DNA from: an uncultured Bacilli bacterium
Lineage (GTDB): Bacteria > Bacillota_I > Bacilli_A > RF39 > UBA660
Direction of reading: 5' to 3'
Length of the DNA: 33,576 nucleotides
NCBI GenBank assembly: GCA_934130485.1
Contig: CAKOYE010000005.1
Span: 1-33,576, forward strand
Part shown: positions 8,630-16,290 of the stretch, one piece after another
Position numbering within the stretch: position 1 is the first letter of the stretch
How the letters are laid out: the number at the start of each line of letters is the position of its first letter
Position numbers and translations under genes: made by a program
The notes under the pieces: model-generated
What the model was told of the DNA's origin: nothing
The model's database searches: none
The model's input: the letters and a program-made list of their open reading frames with translations, nothing else

Positions 8630-9055
8630 ATGAATAAAAATATAGTAAAATTATTAAAATCAATAATTATTCCACTTGGTGGTGGACTATTAATTGGTCT
8701 TATTTCCAATACAAAAAATTATAATCTATTCATTCCATCAATAGTATTTCCAATATTTTGGACTATTTTATATATTTTAATGGGAATTTCTAGTTTTATA
8801 GTTAGTGAAAATGGAGGAAATTTATTAATTTATTATTTACAATTAATTATAAATTTCTTATGGCCACTTATTTATTTTAATTTAAATTTAAAATTTTTAG
8901 CACTTTTAATTATTATATTATTAATAGTTTTAGTAATAAATATGATCAATTATTTTAAAGAATATAATGTAATTGCCGCAAAATTACAAATACCATATCT
9001 TTTATGGTTAGTATTTGCCTCTTTTCTTAATATAGTTTCAATAATTGAGCAATAA
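8630..9055 (+). CDS. tspO: TspO/MBR family membrane protein
   Basis: A 141-aa, mostly hydrophobic protein with five predicted membrane helices. TspO-type landmarks are FPIFWTILYILMG after the first helix, LIINFLWPLIYFNL in the middle, and AAKLQIPYLLWLVFASFLN near the end. TspO homologues bind tetrapyrroles and lipids and affect stress responses; the ligand here is unknown. The ATG follows TTAGGTGATTAT. It lies 37 nt after the penicillin-binding protein gene and is probably co-transcribed with it, then ends at a strong AT hairpin. I see no haem-biosynthesis gene nearby. Confidence 0.85.
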   Translation: MNKNIVKLLKSIIIPLGGGLLIGLISNTKNYNLFIPSIVFPIFWTILYILMGISSFIVSENGGNLLIYYLQLIINFLWPLIYFNLNLKFLALLIIILLIVLVINMINYFKEYNVIAAKLQIPYLLWLVFASFLNIVSIIEQ

Positions 9056-9082
9056 AAAAAGAAATCTAACTGATTTTTTTTT
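9054..9082. terminator. Bidirectional terminator between tspO and the ylbL-like gene
   Basis: Arm AAAAAAAGAAATC (9054-9066) pairs with GATTTTTTTTT (9072-9082) around TAACT, with one G-T pair. Both strands read into T-rich tails, which suits the two convergent genes that end here. Confidence 0.7.
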
Positions 9083-9084
9083 AA

Positions 9085-10095
9085 CTATAATTTTTTTAAA
9101 AAATTTAATGCTTCATCAAATGTAGAAACACCAACTATTTCAATATCATAATTATTTTCCTCTTTAAGTTTCATAGCTTCCAAATAATTTTCACCATTTG
9201 GAACAATAAATATTTTCGCCTTTTTTCTCAAAGCACCTATAAGTTTATATTTTACTCCACCAATACTACCAACATTACCTTTAGAATCAATTGTACCTGT
9301 TCCTACTATAGTATGCCCTTTAGTTATGTCTTCCTCTACTAAACAATTATATATAGCAAGAGAAGTCATTAATCCACCAGATGGTCCTGATTCAGAATTA
9401 TTTGTTTTAATAGTTACCTTAGGATCAGTTTCTAAATCTAAGATTTCATAAACTACAATACCAACTGCCTTAGAATCATTTATATTAACTATAGTTGCAG
9501 TTCTATCATAAAAAGAATCTTTATTTTTCACTTTAAAATGAACAATTTCACCCTCTTCTTTATCTTTTATAATTTCACCGATTTCTTCTTTAGAAGAGAT
9601 TTTTTTTGAATCAACTTCTAAAATCATATCACCAATTTTCAAATCAGTTTGAGCATTTTTATCTAAATAAACAACATAAAAATTTTGACTTTTTATATTA
9701 TATTTATATGAAGCTTTTTCATAAGCTACCATTATCGCATTATTATTTGCTTCTTGTAAAGCTAGTTTATTTCTAATTAATAAATCATTTACGGTTTCAT
9801 TTTCAAGTAAAATATCCTCATTTTTAGAAATATCCCAATTTGGATTTAACCAAGCATATAAAATAGTTGGAATAGTTGCATTTATCTCAGTTACATAAGA
9901 CATATTGAATGAACCATTTGAGTCATAACCATTATCCAAATTTATTCTTTCACTAACGTTTATATAACCACCAGGTGCATCAATGGTATATGGGAGTTTT
10001 ATCGTAAAAATTATGGATAATATAATCAAAAATATAAATAATTTATACTTTTTAAAAAAAGTTTTTTCATTTTTTTCATATAATTTATTAAACAT
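9085..10095 (-). CDS. ylbL: YlbL-like membrane-anchored PDZ/Lon-type (S16) protease
   Basis: An N-terminal membrane helix (about 17-36) is followed by an extracytoplasmic region, a PDZ domain (about 140-210, with KIGDMILEVDSKKISSKEEI), and a C-terminal Lon-type proteolytic domain. The latter has ESGPSGGLMTSLAIYN and GSIGGVKYKLIGALRKKAKIF, giving the Ser239-Lys282 dyad; there is no AAA+ module. The class is that of B. subtilis YlbL, a cell-surface protease linked to processing of cell-division or DNA-damage proteins. The second ATG (10095) suits AAGGA at 7 nt; the ATG at 10101 is too close. It is divergent from ylbJ, 45 nt away. In B. subtilis the two genes are also close, which supports both calls. 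Confidence 0.9.
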   Translation of the reverse strand: MFNKLYEKNEKTFFKKYKLFIFLIILSIIFTIKLPYTIDAPGGYINVSERINLDNGYDSNGSFNMSYVTEINATIPTILYAWLNPNWDISKNEDILLENETVNDLLIRNKLALQEANNNAIMVAYEKASYKYNIKSQNFYVVYLDKNAQTDLKIGDMILEVDSKKISSKEEIGEIIKDKEEGEIVHFKVKNKDSFYDRTATIVNINDSKAVGIVVYEILDLETDPKVTIKTNNSESGPSGGLMTSLAIYNCLVEEDITKGHTIVGTGTIDSKGNVGSIGGVKYKLIGALRKKAKIFIVPNGENYLEAMKLKEENNYDIEIVGVSTFDEALNFLKKL

Positions 10096-10140
10096 AGTCA
10101 TTTCCTTTCTAATTTAAGGATATACGAAAGAAGGAATTTT

Positions 10141-11118
10141 ATGAAAAAAGTAATACCGACAATATCAATACTAATTATACTAGTATTCGTAACTTTTGAA
10201 ATACTAACTGAATCAGAATCAATACTAAATGCTGTAAGTTTTTCATTTAATATTTGGAAAGAAAATGTTTTTCCTTCTTTATTTCCCTTTTTCGTCCTAT
10301 CTGATTTACTAATTAATTATGGATTTATTGAACTAATAGGAGAAATATTTAAACCAATAATGAATAAAATCTTTAAAACAAAAGGGGTTGGTGCCTTTGC
10401 TTTAATTATGAGTTTAATATCTGGATTTCCAAGTAGCGCAAAATATATAAAGGAATTATATAATAAAAATTTAATTGATGAAAAAGAAGCAACAAAATTA
10501 TTGATGTTTACTCATTTTTCCAATCCATTATTCATATTAGGAACTATATCATTATTATTCTTAAATAATAAAGAAGTAGGATTATTGATTTTAATTTGCC
10601 ATTATCTTGGAAATATAATTATTGGAATTATATTTAGAAATTATTATCCTTCTAAAGAGGAAACAAAAAAAACATCTTTAAAGAATATTATAAATAAAAT
10701 TAGTGATAATAGAATTAAAAACGGGAAAAAATTTGGAGAAATTGTTACAAATGCCTTACTAAATAGTATAAATACCTTAATTTTAATTTTGGGTGTTATT
10801 ACTATGTTTTTAGTAATTACAACTATAATAGATAATAATATAAATATAAATAGTTTTCATCAAAGCATTTTAAATGGCTTTATTGAAATGACACAAGGAT
10901 TAAAATACGTAAGTATACAAGAAGTACCTTTAAAACTTAAATGTATCATCTCTACTATGATTATATCATTTGGAGGATTAAGTGTCCATATGCAAATAAT
11001 TAGTATTCTAAGTGATACCAAAATAAAATATTTACCATTTTTAACTGCAAGAATTATTCACGCCTTAATTTCATCTCTTTTAGTGTTTTTTATATTTGAT
11101 TGGTGGATGACACTATAA
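10141..11118 (+). CDS. ylbJ: YlbJ-like sporulation integral membrane protein (nucleoside-recognition/Gate fold)
   Basis: A 325-aa polytopic membrane protein with about eight hydrophobic helices. Features of the YlbJ family are VSFSFNIWKENVFPSLFPFFVLSDLL near the N-terminus, LISGFPSSAKYI (usually G-Y/F-PSGAK), MFTHFSNPLFILGTI and a C-terminal half beginning at GEIVTNALLNSINTLILILGVI. In B. subtilis YlbJ is made in the mother cell and is needed for normal spore cortex. Here it could mark a retained sporulation pathway or a reassigned transporter. The ATG follows AAGAAGGAATTTT. No consensus promoter was found in the 45-nt divergent gap, so its promoter may lie inside the ylbL-like gene. Confidence 0.88.
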   Translation: MKKVIPTISILIILVFVTFEILTESESILNAVSFSFNIWKENVFPSLFPFFVLSDLLINYGFIELIGEIFKPIMNKIFKTKGVGAFALIMSLISGFPSSAKYIKELYNKNLIDEKEATKLLMFTHFSNPLFILGTISLLFLNNKEVGLLILICHYLGNIIIGIIFRNYYPSKEETKKTSLKNIINKISDNRIKNGKKFGEIVTNALLNSINTLILILGVITMFLVITTIIDNNININSFHQSILNGFIEMTQGLKYVSIQEVPLKLKCIISTMIISFGGLSVHMQIISILSDTKIKYLPFLTARIIHALISSLLVFFIFDWWMTL

Positions 11119-11142
11119 AAAAAACATATTCTTTAGAATATG
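11116..11142 (-). terminator. Terminator of the nrdD-nrdG operon
   Basis: Perfect hairpin with arms CATATTC (11125-11131) and GAATATG (11136-11142) and loop TTTA, followed on the minus strand by eight T residues. It begins directly after the nrdG stop. Confidence 0.8.
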
Positions 11143-11712
11143 CTAAATAAAAACTGCATCTTTTTTATTATTAGTAAATAAATCGTGAACAAAAAAACTT
11201 TGATCGTACTTATTAATACAACAAGCATAACCTAATTTTAAACTTTTTTTTACATCAATAATTCTTTGATTTTTAGAACCCCTAAATTTAACATTTAAAC
11301 TTTTTTCTGACAAAATAAACCTTCCGTCAATTAACACATCAATTTGATTTAAAAACTCTAAAATTATAGGTTTTGTTTTTGATAATTTCATCAATTGTTC
11401 AAAAGTAAAACCAGTATAACACCATACATTTAAATTTAAAGTATGAGAATACTTAGCTATTTCAAAACAAGCCTCTGCTTGAAAAAATGGGTCACCACCC
11501 GATAAAGTAATACCATCTTGATACTTAAGAGTTTTAAGTTTTTGTTTTACCTCATCAATTGAAATTTCAAATCCACCTTTAAAATCGTGGGTTTCAGGAT
11601 TATGACACCCAGGACAATTATGAGAACATCCTTGAGTCCAAATAACTGTCCTAAGTCCCTCACCATCAACTATACTATCCTGTTGTATTTGACCAGCAAG
11701 TCGAATTTTCAT
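11143..11712 (-). CDS. nrdG: Anaerobic ribonucleotide reductase activating protein (radical SAM)
   Basis: NrdG uses a [4Fe-4S] cluster and S-adenosylmethionine to make the glycyl radical on class III ribonucleotide reductase. The cluster motif is C29-x3-C33-x2-C36 (QGCSHNCPGCHNP), followed by the SAM-binding GG segment ITLSGGDPFFQ. At 189 aa it is slightly longer than most NrdG proteins, with a C-terminal extension from about residue 165 (GYACCINKYDQSFFVHDLF) that contains two adjacent Cys. Its ATG shares one base with the stop of the 58-aa glycyl-radical ORF (TAATG), so activator and radical-bearing peptide are translationally coupled. Confidence 0.96.
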   Translation of the reverse strand: MKIRLAGQIQQDSIVDGEGLRTVIWTQGCSHNCPGCHNPETHDFKGGFEISIDEVKQKLKTLKYQDGITLSGGDPFFQAEACFEIAKYSHTLNLNVWCYTGFTFEQLMKLSKTKPIILEFLNQIDVLIDGRFILSEKSLNVKFRGSKNQRIIDVKKSLKLGYACCINKYDQSFFVHDLFTNNKKDAVFI

Positions 11713-11888
11713 TAAAGATTTCCTAAAGAATGTTTTACACGATCATGTTCTTCTGCACGTTTACCATTATTAAATCTATCAACAGTACCAACTAAATAAC
11801 CAGTAATCCTTCTAATTCGTTCGAAACCTACTCCTTCACCAACTTTTTTTTCTTTTTCATTTGTTACAACATTATTTTCTACTTTCAT
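11712..11888 (-). CDS. Stand-alone glycyl-radical domain of class III ribonucleotide reductase (NrdD C-terminal piece)
   Basis: A 58-aa ORF between nrdD and nrdG. From residue 24 it reads RIRRITGYLVGTVDRFNNGK followed by RAEEHDRVKH. This is the pattern RRxxGYL...GK/RxxE...RVKH that forms the C-terminal radical loop of full-length NrdD, and Gly30 corresponds to the radical glycine (Gly681 in E. coli). The main NrdD ORF ends before this segment. The two genes are 16 nt apart and in different frames, with two TAA codons in the upstream frame. The small ORF has its own GGAGG site 7 nt before the ATG, so readthrough or a sequencing slip is unlikely. The likely role is to insert into NrdD and carry the radical, like the stand-alone GrcA/YfiD spare part of pyruvate formate-lyase. 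I recall similar tiny annotated ORFs in clostridia but could not check. Confidence 0.85.
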   Translation of the reverse strand: MKVENNVVTNEKEKKVGEGVGFERIRRITGYLVGTVDRFNNGKRAEEHDRVKHSLGNL

Positions 11889-11904
11889 ATTAAAACCTCC
11901 AACA

Positions 11905-14217
11905 TTATTTACAACAATTTAAATTTTTTAATAATTCAACACTAACAGCTTCTCCTGCTTTTCTTCCACAACGTGGACAAACATCTTTTATAATTCCAAC
12001 ATATCCACATACAGGATCACGGTCAACTGGGTGGTTAATTGCGCCATAACCTATTCCCTCTTCCTTCATGACACGAACAATTTTTTCAAAAACTTCTACA
12101 TTCTCAGATGGGTCACCATCAAGTTCAATATAAGAAATATGTCCTGCATTTGTTAATGCGTGATATGGTGCTTCTAAATGAAGTTTTTCTGCAATTGTAA
12201 TATTATAATATACAGGAATATGGAATGAATTTGTATAATAATTTCTGTCAGTCACACCTTTAATTTTTCCATAAATAGCTTTATCAATATTTACAAATCT
12301 TCCAGATAAACCTTCTGCTGGCGTTGCAAGTAAAGTAAAATTCAAATTATATTTTTCTGAATATTCATCTGTCTTTTTACGCATAAAACCAATAATTTTT
12401 TTACCTAATTCCTGTGCTTCACTAGTCTCTCCATGGTGTTTACCAATCAATGCTTTTAAACATTCTGCTAATCCTATAAAACCAATACTTAAAGTTCCAT
12501 GCTTTAAAACTTTTCTAAGTTTATCACTTGGTTTTAATTTTTCTGAATCTATCCATATTCCTTGACCTAATAAGAATGGAAAATTATATACATGCCTACT
12601 GCATTGAATTTCAAATCTCTCTAATAATTGATCCTTTACTAAATCCATTAAATCAGAAAGTTCACTAAAAAATCCATCCAAATCAGTTTCACTATTACTA
12701 ACAATACCATGCTTAATTCCTAATCTTGGTAAATTTATAGAAGTAAACGATAAATTACCACGTCCAGGAGTTACAGACTTGTCTGGGTCAACTACATTAC
12801 CTAAAACTCTTGTACGACATCCCATATATCCAACCTCAGTTGTATAATCGCCTTCCTTATAATATTTTAAATTATATGGTGCATCTATAAAAGAGAAATT
12901 TGGAAATAATCTTTTTGCTGAAACACGACAAGAAAGTTTAAATAAATCATAGTTAGGTTCACCAGGATTATAATTAACACCTTCTTTTACTTTGAAAATC
13001 GAAATTGGGAAAATTGGTGTTTCACTTTGACCAAGACCTGCCTCAACAGCTAATAAATAATTTTTTACAACCATTCTACCTTCACTAGAAGTATCAGTAC
13101 CAAAATTAATTGATGAGAATGGCACTTGAGCACCAGCTCTAGAATGCATTGTATTTAAATTATGAACAAAAGCCTCCATCGCCTGATATGTAATTCTATC
13201 AGTCTTACTATAAGCCTTGTCATAAGAAATACGGAATAGTCTTCCAACTTCTTCACTATCTTTTATAAATCTTTCAAAAATATTTAAGTCAAAATCAATA
13301 CTATCTAATTTATCGATTTCCTTAGCAATACTTGACATATTAATAAATTGTCCAAAATCAGAATAATCCAATAAATCACTTATTGTTTGCTTAAATTGTT
13401 TTTTAAATGTTTTTAAAACACCTGGTGCCATATAGTAATCAAAAGCAGGAATACTTTGACCACCATGTTGATCATTTTGATCTGATTGAATTGCGATTGC
13501 TGCTAAAGCAGAATACGAAATAATATCATTTGGTTCTCTTAAATGTCCATGACCTGTTGAGAAACCATTTTTAAATAATTTATTTAAGTCAATTTGCATA
13601 CAAGTTGTTGTTCCCATTGGAAGAAAATCCATGTCGTGAATATGAATATCACCATTATCATGAGCTTCTGCAAATTTTTTCTTCATTAAATATGATTTAG
13701 CAAATTCTTTTGAAACAGTACTTCCATATTGAAGCATTGTTCCCATTGCTGTATCACCATCAACATTCGCATTTTCTCTTTTGTTGTCATCCTCATGAGC
13801 TGACTTAAGTCCAAGACCTTCTAGTGTTTTTAAAAACTTATGCATCTTCTTTTCATCACTAAAAAGTTGTCTTGATTGATTCCTTCTTTCACGATATGAA
13901 GAAAATTCATTATATACATCTTCATAACCTTTTTTCTTTAAAGCATCCTCAATCATATCTTGAATTGTTTCTATTTTAATTTTTTCTGCATCTTTATATT
14001 CTTTCTCTATTCTAGAAATAACCATTTTATAAATACTATTTATATCTTTTTCAGTATAACCTGTACTATAATTTTCTTCTCCATCATCATTTCTATCAAT
14101 TTTGTCAAAAGCTTTTTTAATAGCCATTGCAATTTTAGTACCATTAAAATCAACCTTTTTACCATCCCTTTTAATAACTTTTAATGTTATTTTTCTTTCT
14201 TCTTCTACAACTGACAT
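11905..14217 (-). CDS. nrdD: Anaerobic ribonucleoside-triphosphate reductase, large part without glycyl-radical loop
   Basis: Class III ribonucleotide reductase, which makes dNTPs without oxygen. The N-terminal ATP-cone (about 9-105; VIKRDGKKVDFNGTKIAMAI) senses ATP/dATP. The ten-stranded barrel follows, with DIHIHDMDFLP, QSDQNDQHGGQSIPAFDYYM, YMGCRTRVLGN and GRGNLSFTSINLPRLG. The zinc finger is C737-GYVG...C747-PRC750; the first position of the usual CxxC pair is Asp734, and two more Cys (768, 769) lie at the C-terminus. The protein is 770 aa yet stops before the RRxxGYL radical loop, which is found in the next ORF. The ATG at 14217 follows AAGGAG at 8 nt and a consensus promoter. Confidence 0.95.
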   Translation of the reverse strand: MSVVEEERKITLKVIKRDGKKVDFNGTKIAMAIKKAFDKIDRNDDGEENYSTGYTEKDINSIYKMVISRIEKEYKDAEKIKIETIQDMIEDALKKKGYEDVYNEFSSYRERRNQSRQLFSDEKKMHKFLKTLEGLGLKSAHEDDNKRENANVDGDTAMGTMLQYGSTVSKEFAKSYLMKKKFAEAHDNGDIHIHDMDFLPMGTTTCMQIDLNKLFKNGFSTGHGHLREPNDIISYSALAAIAIQSDQNDQHGGQSIPAFDYYMAPGVLKTFKKQFKQTISDLLDYSDFGQFINMSSIAKEIDKLDSIDFDLNIFERFIKDSEEVGRLFRISYDKAYSKTDRITYQAMEAFVHNLNTMHSRAGAQVPFSSINFGTDTSSEGRMVVKNYLLAVEAGLGQSETPIFPISIFKVKEGVNYNPGEPNYDLFKLSCRVSAKRLFPNFSFIDAPYNLKYYKEGDYTTEVGYMGCRTRVLGNVVDPDKSVTPGRGNLSFTSINLPRLGIKHGIVSNSETDLDGFFSELSDLMDLVKDQLLERFEIQCSRHVYNFPFLLGQGIWIDSEKLKPSDKLRKVLKHGTLSIGFIGLAECLKALIGKHHGETSEAQELGKKIIGFMRKKTDEYSEKYNLNFTLLATPAEGLSGRFVNIDKAIYGKIKGVTDRNYYTNSFHIPVYYNITIAEKLHLEAPYHALTNAGHISYIELDGDPSENVEVFEKIVRVMKEEGIGYGAINHPVDRDPVCGYVGIIKDVCPRCGRKAGEAVSVELLKNLNCCK

Positions 14218-14246
14218 ACTTAATTCTCCTTTATTATTACAATTTA

Positions 14247-14275
14247 ATTATAGTATGGACATATTAAAATGTCAA
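14247..14275 (-). promoter_or_regulatory. Consensus promoter of the nrdD operon
   Basis: Minus strand: -35 TTGACA (14275-14270), 17-nt spacer, -10 TATAAT (14252-14247). This is a perfect match to the sigma-A consensus, with a leader of about 23 nt. Confidence 0.85.
14258..14273. promoter_or_regulatory. Inverted repeat over the nrdD -35/spacer (possible operator)
   Basis: GACAT and ATGTC arms separated by ATTAAA (14258-14273) overlap the -35 and upstream half of the spacer. A repressor here would block the promoter. It does not fit the NrdR box consensus I know, so the regulator is unknown. Confidence 0.35.
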
Positions 14276-14580
14276 ACAAATATTCGAATTTTTTTTGAAT
14301 TTATAAAATTTGTTTTTTATCCCTTATTTTTTAATAATTTAATTTTGTAAAATTTACATTTTTTTAATTTTTAGAAATTTCTTTCAGTTCTATATTTTAT
14401 GTTTTTGCTTATTTTTCAACAAATTTCAATCTATTTGAATTTTTAAACTTTATATATTTTTAAATTTTTTTAATTATCTAAATTTTATATTTTATATTTT
14501 TTTAATAAAAATAAGCATTTTTAAACCACAAACAAATTACGTACATTTGTTCTGTTTATTCTATTTTTTAACACAATTTA
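14276..14580. other. T-rich noncoding gap between nrdD and the deacetylase gene
   Basis: About 300 bases with no ORF above about 15 codons. The plus strand is strongly T-rich with repeated T5-T8 runs, such as those near 14290-14297, 14312-14318 and 14360-14367. Short inverted repeats (ATTCGAAT near 14282; TTCAA/TTTGAA near 14425) are the only structure seen. The A-tracts may bend the DNA or act as UP-like elements for the divergent promoters. Confidence 0.5.
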
Positions 14581-14581
14581 A

Positions 14582-14587
14582 TATAAT
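14582..14587 (+). promoter_or_regulatory. Candidate -10 box for the deacetylase gene
   Basis: TATAAT 17 nt before the ATG, without a convincing -35 at 16-18 nt. The ribosome site AAGGTG begins soon after, so the leader would be very short. Confidence 0.3.
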
Positions 14588-14604
14588 TAATTAAGGTGAA
14601 ATAT

Positions 14605-15882
14605 ATGAAAAGAATATTTATTATTTTTATGATACTGATAATATGTTCGTGTACAAAAAAAATTCTCTTAGATTATAAAATAAAAACAATAATCGAAGAA
14701 AATACCAATACCGTTGTTGCAATAAATTACCCAGTAACAAATATAAAAAAATTAAATAAGGAAATAAAAAAATTCGTAAATTCAAATTATAATGATTTTT
14801 TAAAAAATTACAATAAAATTAGCTACTTAAATAAAAAACACGAACTTAATATTGACTATATTTATAATAATGTATGTGATAAATATATATCAGTAACCCT
14901 TATAAAACATATTAGTTCTTCAAATAATGATCTAAATTTAAATGAAATATTCACATATGTTTATGATGTTGAAATTAATAAAAAAATTACATTCAATGAT
15001 TTAATAAATAATAATAATTATATAAAAGACTTAATCAATAGTTCAATATTAAATAAATATGGTAATGTTATAAATATGGAAAAATTATCAAAAATTGATT
15101 ATAAAAACATCAATTTTCATATTAATAAGAATAACGTTTTAATTTTATTTGAAGGAAATATTTTATGTGATAATTATGATGGAATAATAGAAATAAATAT
15201 TCCTATTTCTAATTTTGAAAAATTAAAAGATTTAAAAATTAATGAAGAAATTTTAATAGCGAACACAAATCAAACTGTAAATTATATAGATACTTCAAAA
15301 CCTGTCGTTGCACTAACATTTGATGATGGACCAAGTATTTATACAGAAGAAATTTTAAACACACTAAAAAAATATAGTAGTAATGCCACATTCTTTGTTT
15401 TAGGAAATAAAATAGATAACTATAGTAATATAATTATCAAAATGTATGAAAATGGTAACGAAATTGGCAACCATTCCTATAACCACAGATGGTTAACTAA
15501 ACTATCAACAGAAGAACAGAAAGAACAAATAAATAAAACTCAAGAAATAGTAAAAAAATATACTGGTTACACACCAATATATATGCGACCAACTTATGGA
15601 TCAATTAATCAGAAATTACGAGAAAATATTAATCTTGAAGTTGTATTATGGAATGTGGATACAAAAGATTGGAAATATAAAAATGTTAATACAATTGTTA
15701 ATAATGCTCTAACAAATGTTAAGGATGGATCTATTATTCTAATGCACGACACACATGAAAGAACTAGTGAAGCTATAAAAATTTTAGTACCTAAATTAAT
15801 TGAAAAAGGATATCAATTAGTTACTATTAGTGAGTTAAAAGAAGTAAAAAAAATCAGAAATAATTTGAATGAAAAACAATGA
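14605..15882 (+). CDS. PdaC-like polysaccharide deacetylase lipoprotein (CE4)
   Basis: The N-terminus is a lipoprotein signal: KR, a hydrophobic stretch, then ICSC with Cys16 as the likely lipidated residue. Residues about 45-210 resemble the DUF4163/DUF3298 pair found in front of B. subtilis PdaC (INYPVTNIKKLNKEIKKFV; FTYVYDVEINKKITFNDL). A CE4 NodB domain follows: TFDDGPS (D240, D241), H290-SYNH294 metal ligands, RPTYG, the DTKDW motif and LMHDTH. All metal and catalytic positions are present. It is likely to deacetylate peptidoglycan sugars on the outer membrane face. The upstream in-frame GTG (14596) is part of the AAGGTG ribosome site, so the ATG at 14605 is used. The last 14 bases overlap the next gene. 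Confidence 0.9.
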   Translation: MKRIFIIFMILIICSCTKKILLDYKIKTIIEENTNTVVAINYPVTNIKKLNKEIKKFVNSNYNDFLKNYNKISYLNKKHELNIDYIYNNVCDKYISVTLIKHISSSNNDLNLNEIFTYVYDVEINKKITFNDLINNNNYIKDLINSSILNKYGNVINMEKLSKIDYKNINFHINKNNVLILFEGNILCDNYDGIIEINIPISNFEKLKDLKINEEILIANTNQTVNYIDTSKPVVALTFDDGPSIYTEEILNTLKKYSSNATFFVLGNKIDNYSNIIIKMYENGNEIGNHSYNHRWLTKLSTEEQKEQINKTQEIVKKYTGYTPIYMRPTYGSINQKLRENINLEVVLWNVDTKDWKYKNVNTIVNNALTNVKDGSIILMHDTHERTSEAIKILVPKLIEKGYQLVTISELKEVKKIRNNLNEKQ

Positions 15883-16270
15883 TTTTAAAGATTTAGAAAT
15901 TAAAATACTAGATATCCAACTTATCGCAACTATCTTATTTGTAGTATCTTTATTTATCTCAATATTAATTACTTATGATGAAAAAATTAAATTAGAAAAT
16001 AATAAAGGTTTATTTTCAAATAAAACATCACAAAATTTATCACTTTTTAATAGAATTTTTGTAGTTATATTAGCTTTAGTATTTATATATTGTAACTATA
16101 CCTCTAAGAAAATTGCTGAATATAAAAGCGATGAAACAGAATCTATTAATTTACAAATATTAGCAGGACTACTTTCTCTTATAGCATCTATTATTGTCTT
16201 ATATGTTTCATATGAAAATAGAAATAATTCCACATTTGATATTGCTGAAGCTGAAAATCCTACATTATAA
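15869..16270 (+). CDS. Small three-helix membrane protein of unknown function
   Basis: A 133-aa protein whose ATG lies inside the end of the deacetylase gene in another frame (14-nt overlap), so the two are co-translated. Hydrophobic helices are at about 16-35, 61-79 and 93-112. The first inter-helix loop is polar (TYDEKIKLENNKGLFSNK) and the C-terminus is acidic (FDIAEAENPTL). I do not recognise a characterised family, though the regular composition and coupling argue that it is real. It may assist or anchor the deacetylase or a neighbouring envelope function. It ends at a hairpin shared with the convergent Big2 gene. Confidence 0.75.
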   Translation: MKNNDFKDLEIKILDIQLIATILFVVSLFISILITYDEKIKLENNKGLFSNKTSQNLSLFNRIFVVILALVFIYCNYTSKKIAEYKSDETESINLQILAGLLSLIASIIVLYVSYENRNNSTFDIAEAENPTL

Positions 16271-16290
16271 AAAAACATGATTTCTCATGT
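16266..16290 (-). terminator. Terminator after the Big2 gene
   Basis: Hairpin ACATGA (16275-16280) / TCATGT (16285-16290) with loop TTTC, followed by seven T residues on the minus strand. Its first base is the last base of the Big2 gene's TGA stop. Confidence 0.7.

Noticed and set aside
11712..11905. The 58-aa nrdD piece as a frameshift error of one long nrdD
   Set aside because: It has its own GGAGG site and ATG, lies in another frame behind two in-frame TAA codons, and starts with non-conserved linker residues, so a separate gene fits better. Reads could still overturn this.
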